Translations under genes and position numbers: made by a program | The notes under the pieces: model-generated | The model's database searches: none | What the model saw: the letters and a program-made list of their open reading frames with translations, nothing else | What the model was told of the DNA's origin: nothing | Assembly: GCF_002009175.1 (NCBI RefSeq) | Contig: NZ_CP018047.1 | Span: 4,898,001 to 4,962,000 of the forward strand | DNA: 64,000 bases | Reading direction: 5' to 3' | From: Streptomyces niveus | GTDB taxonomy: Bacteria > Actinomycetota > Actinomycetes > Streptomycetales > Streptomycetaceae | Shown: piece after piece, positions 63,655-64,000 of the stretch | Numbering within the stretch: position 1 is the stretch's first letter | Layout of the letters: each line of letters begins with the position of its first letter

Positions 63655-64000
63655 GTGCAACCACGCGTGCCCGCGCCGGACTTCGGGACTCGTCCGGCCG
63701 ACGCCGAGGCCGGGGCAGAGCCTCGGAACGAGGCCCCGACCCCCACGCACCCACCGCCACCGTCCCCTCCGCCCCGCCGCGCGCTCCCACGGCCCCGGCA
63801 TCTCTTACGGCCCCAACTGCTGCTCAGCTGGCTCCCGTTGCTCGCGGGGGCCGCACTCTGGACGTACTCCCTGCCGCGCGTCGGTTTCCGTTCCATGGGC
63901 GACTACGGGCTCCTCGACCGCTTCCCCGCCACGTTCTACGCCGCGCTCGCCCTCCTGACCTGCGGATTCCTGGTCGCGCTGCGCCGCGCGGGGACCGCGC
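63655..64000 (+). CDS. Membrane protein, 5' part only (runs off the window), TTA-containing
   Basis: Open from GTG 63655 (7 nt after GGGGGGAG) to the window end with no stop, 115 codons seen. The N-terminal ~45 residues are Pro/Ala/Arg-rich (PTPTHPPPPSPPPRRA). A first TM segment follows (LLLSWLPLLAGAALWTYSLP), an extracellular loop (RVGFRSMGDYGLLDRFP), then a second TM segment (ATFYAALALLTCGFLVAL). Codon 51 is TTA (63805-63807), implying dependence on bldA. The layout resembles large polytopic proteins of exopolysaccharide clusters, but the visible part is too short to name it. Confidence 0.75.
   Translation, partial: MQPRVPAPDFGTRPADAEAGAEPRNEAPTPTHPPPPSPPPRRALPRPRHLLRPQLLLSWLPLLAGAALWTYSLPRVGFRSMGDYGLLDRFPATFYAALALLTCGFLVALRRAGTA

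Overview
The window is very GC-rich, uses GTG/TTG starts freely, and carries bldA, conservon genes, Rpf/LysM cell-wall lyases and several P450s. It is a Streptomyces (actinomycete) chromosome segment. The left part (mazG, P450, rpfC, rpfA, eno, divIC, DUF501, ppx, ndh, cfa, ABC transporter, bldA) follows the gene order I remember from the S. coelicolor core chromosome (SCO3100 down to about SCO3077). That comparison is from memory, not from a search.

Layout. 0.1-2.4 kb: mazG and a translationally coupled P450. 2.5-4.6 kb: two resuscitation-promoting-factor genes (rpfC, rpfA); rpfA has a long leader matching the ydaO c-di-AMP riboswitch. 4.8-8.3 kb: eno, divIC, DUF501, ppx. 8.7-11.7 kb: type II NADH dehydrogenase and a cyclopropane-fatty-acid synthase-like enzyme. 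11.8-15.3 kb (minus): MacB/FtsX-type ABC exporter. 15.74 kb: bldA, the tRNA-Leu that reads UUA. 16.2-24.2 kb: Bax-inhibitor membrane protein, small unknowns, thiolase, SGNH hydrolase, cystathionine beta-synthase.

24.2-38.3 kb is an accessory island. Relics of an AraC regulator and a tyrosine recombinase lie at its left edge. A minus-strand polymorphic-toxin operon follows: secreted FG-GAP protein, LamG protein, a 2309-aa Rhs/Hint protein with a short C-terminal toxin tip, and a small putative immunity gene.

38.4-52.6 kb concerns amino-acid breakdown: a HutH/PAL-like lyase lacking the usual MIO triad with its RpiR-type regulator, a cassette of three Roadblock genes plus one larger partner, an amino-acid permease with a fold-III decarboxylase, and, divergent from the decarboxylase across a large inverted repeat, a hutU / M20 amidohydrolase / hutF / hutI operon that can take urocanate to glutamate. 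52.6-53.9 kb: secreted GH16 glucanase with a ricin-type lectin domain. 54.1-59.8 kb (minus): a complete conservon, cvnA-B-C-D plus two P450s, the first of which lacks the ExxR motif. 60.1-64 kb: an envelope or exopolysaccharide operon (GNAT/FemAB-like, GT2, polysaccharide deacetylase) and a membrane protein running off the end. Two of these genes contain TTA codons and should need bldA for translation.

Order, motifs and start choices were read by eye. Promoters, operators and the toxin, immunity and substrate assignments are inferences and are marked as such.
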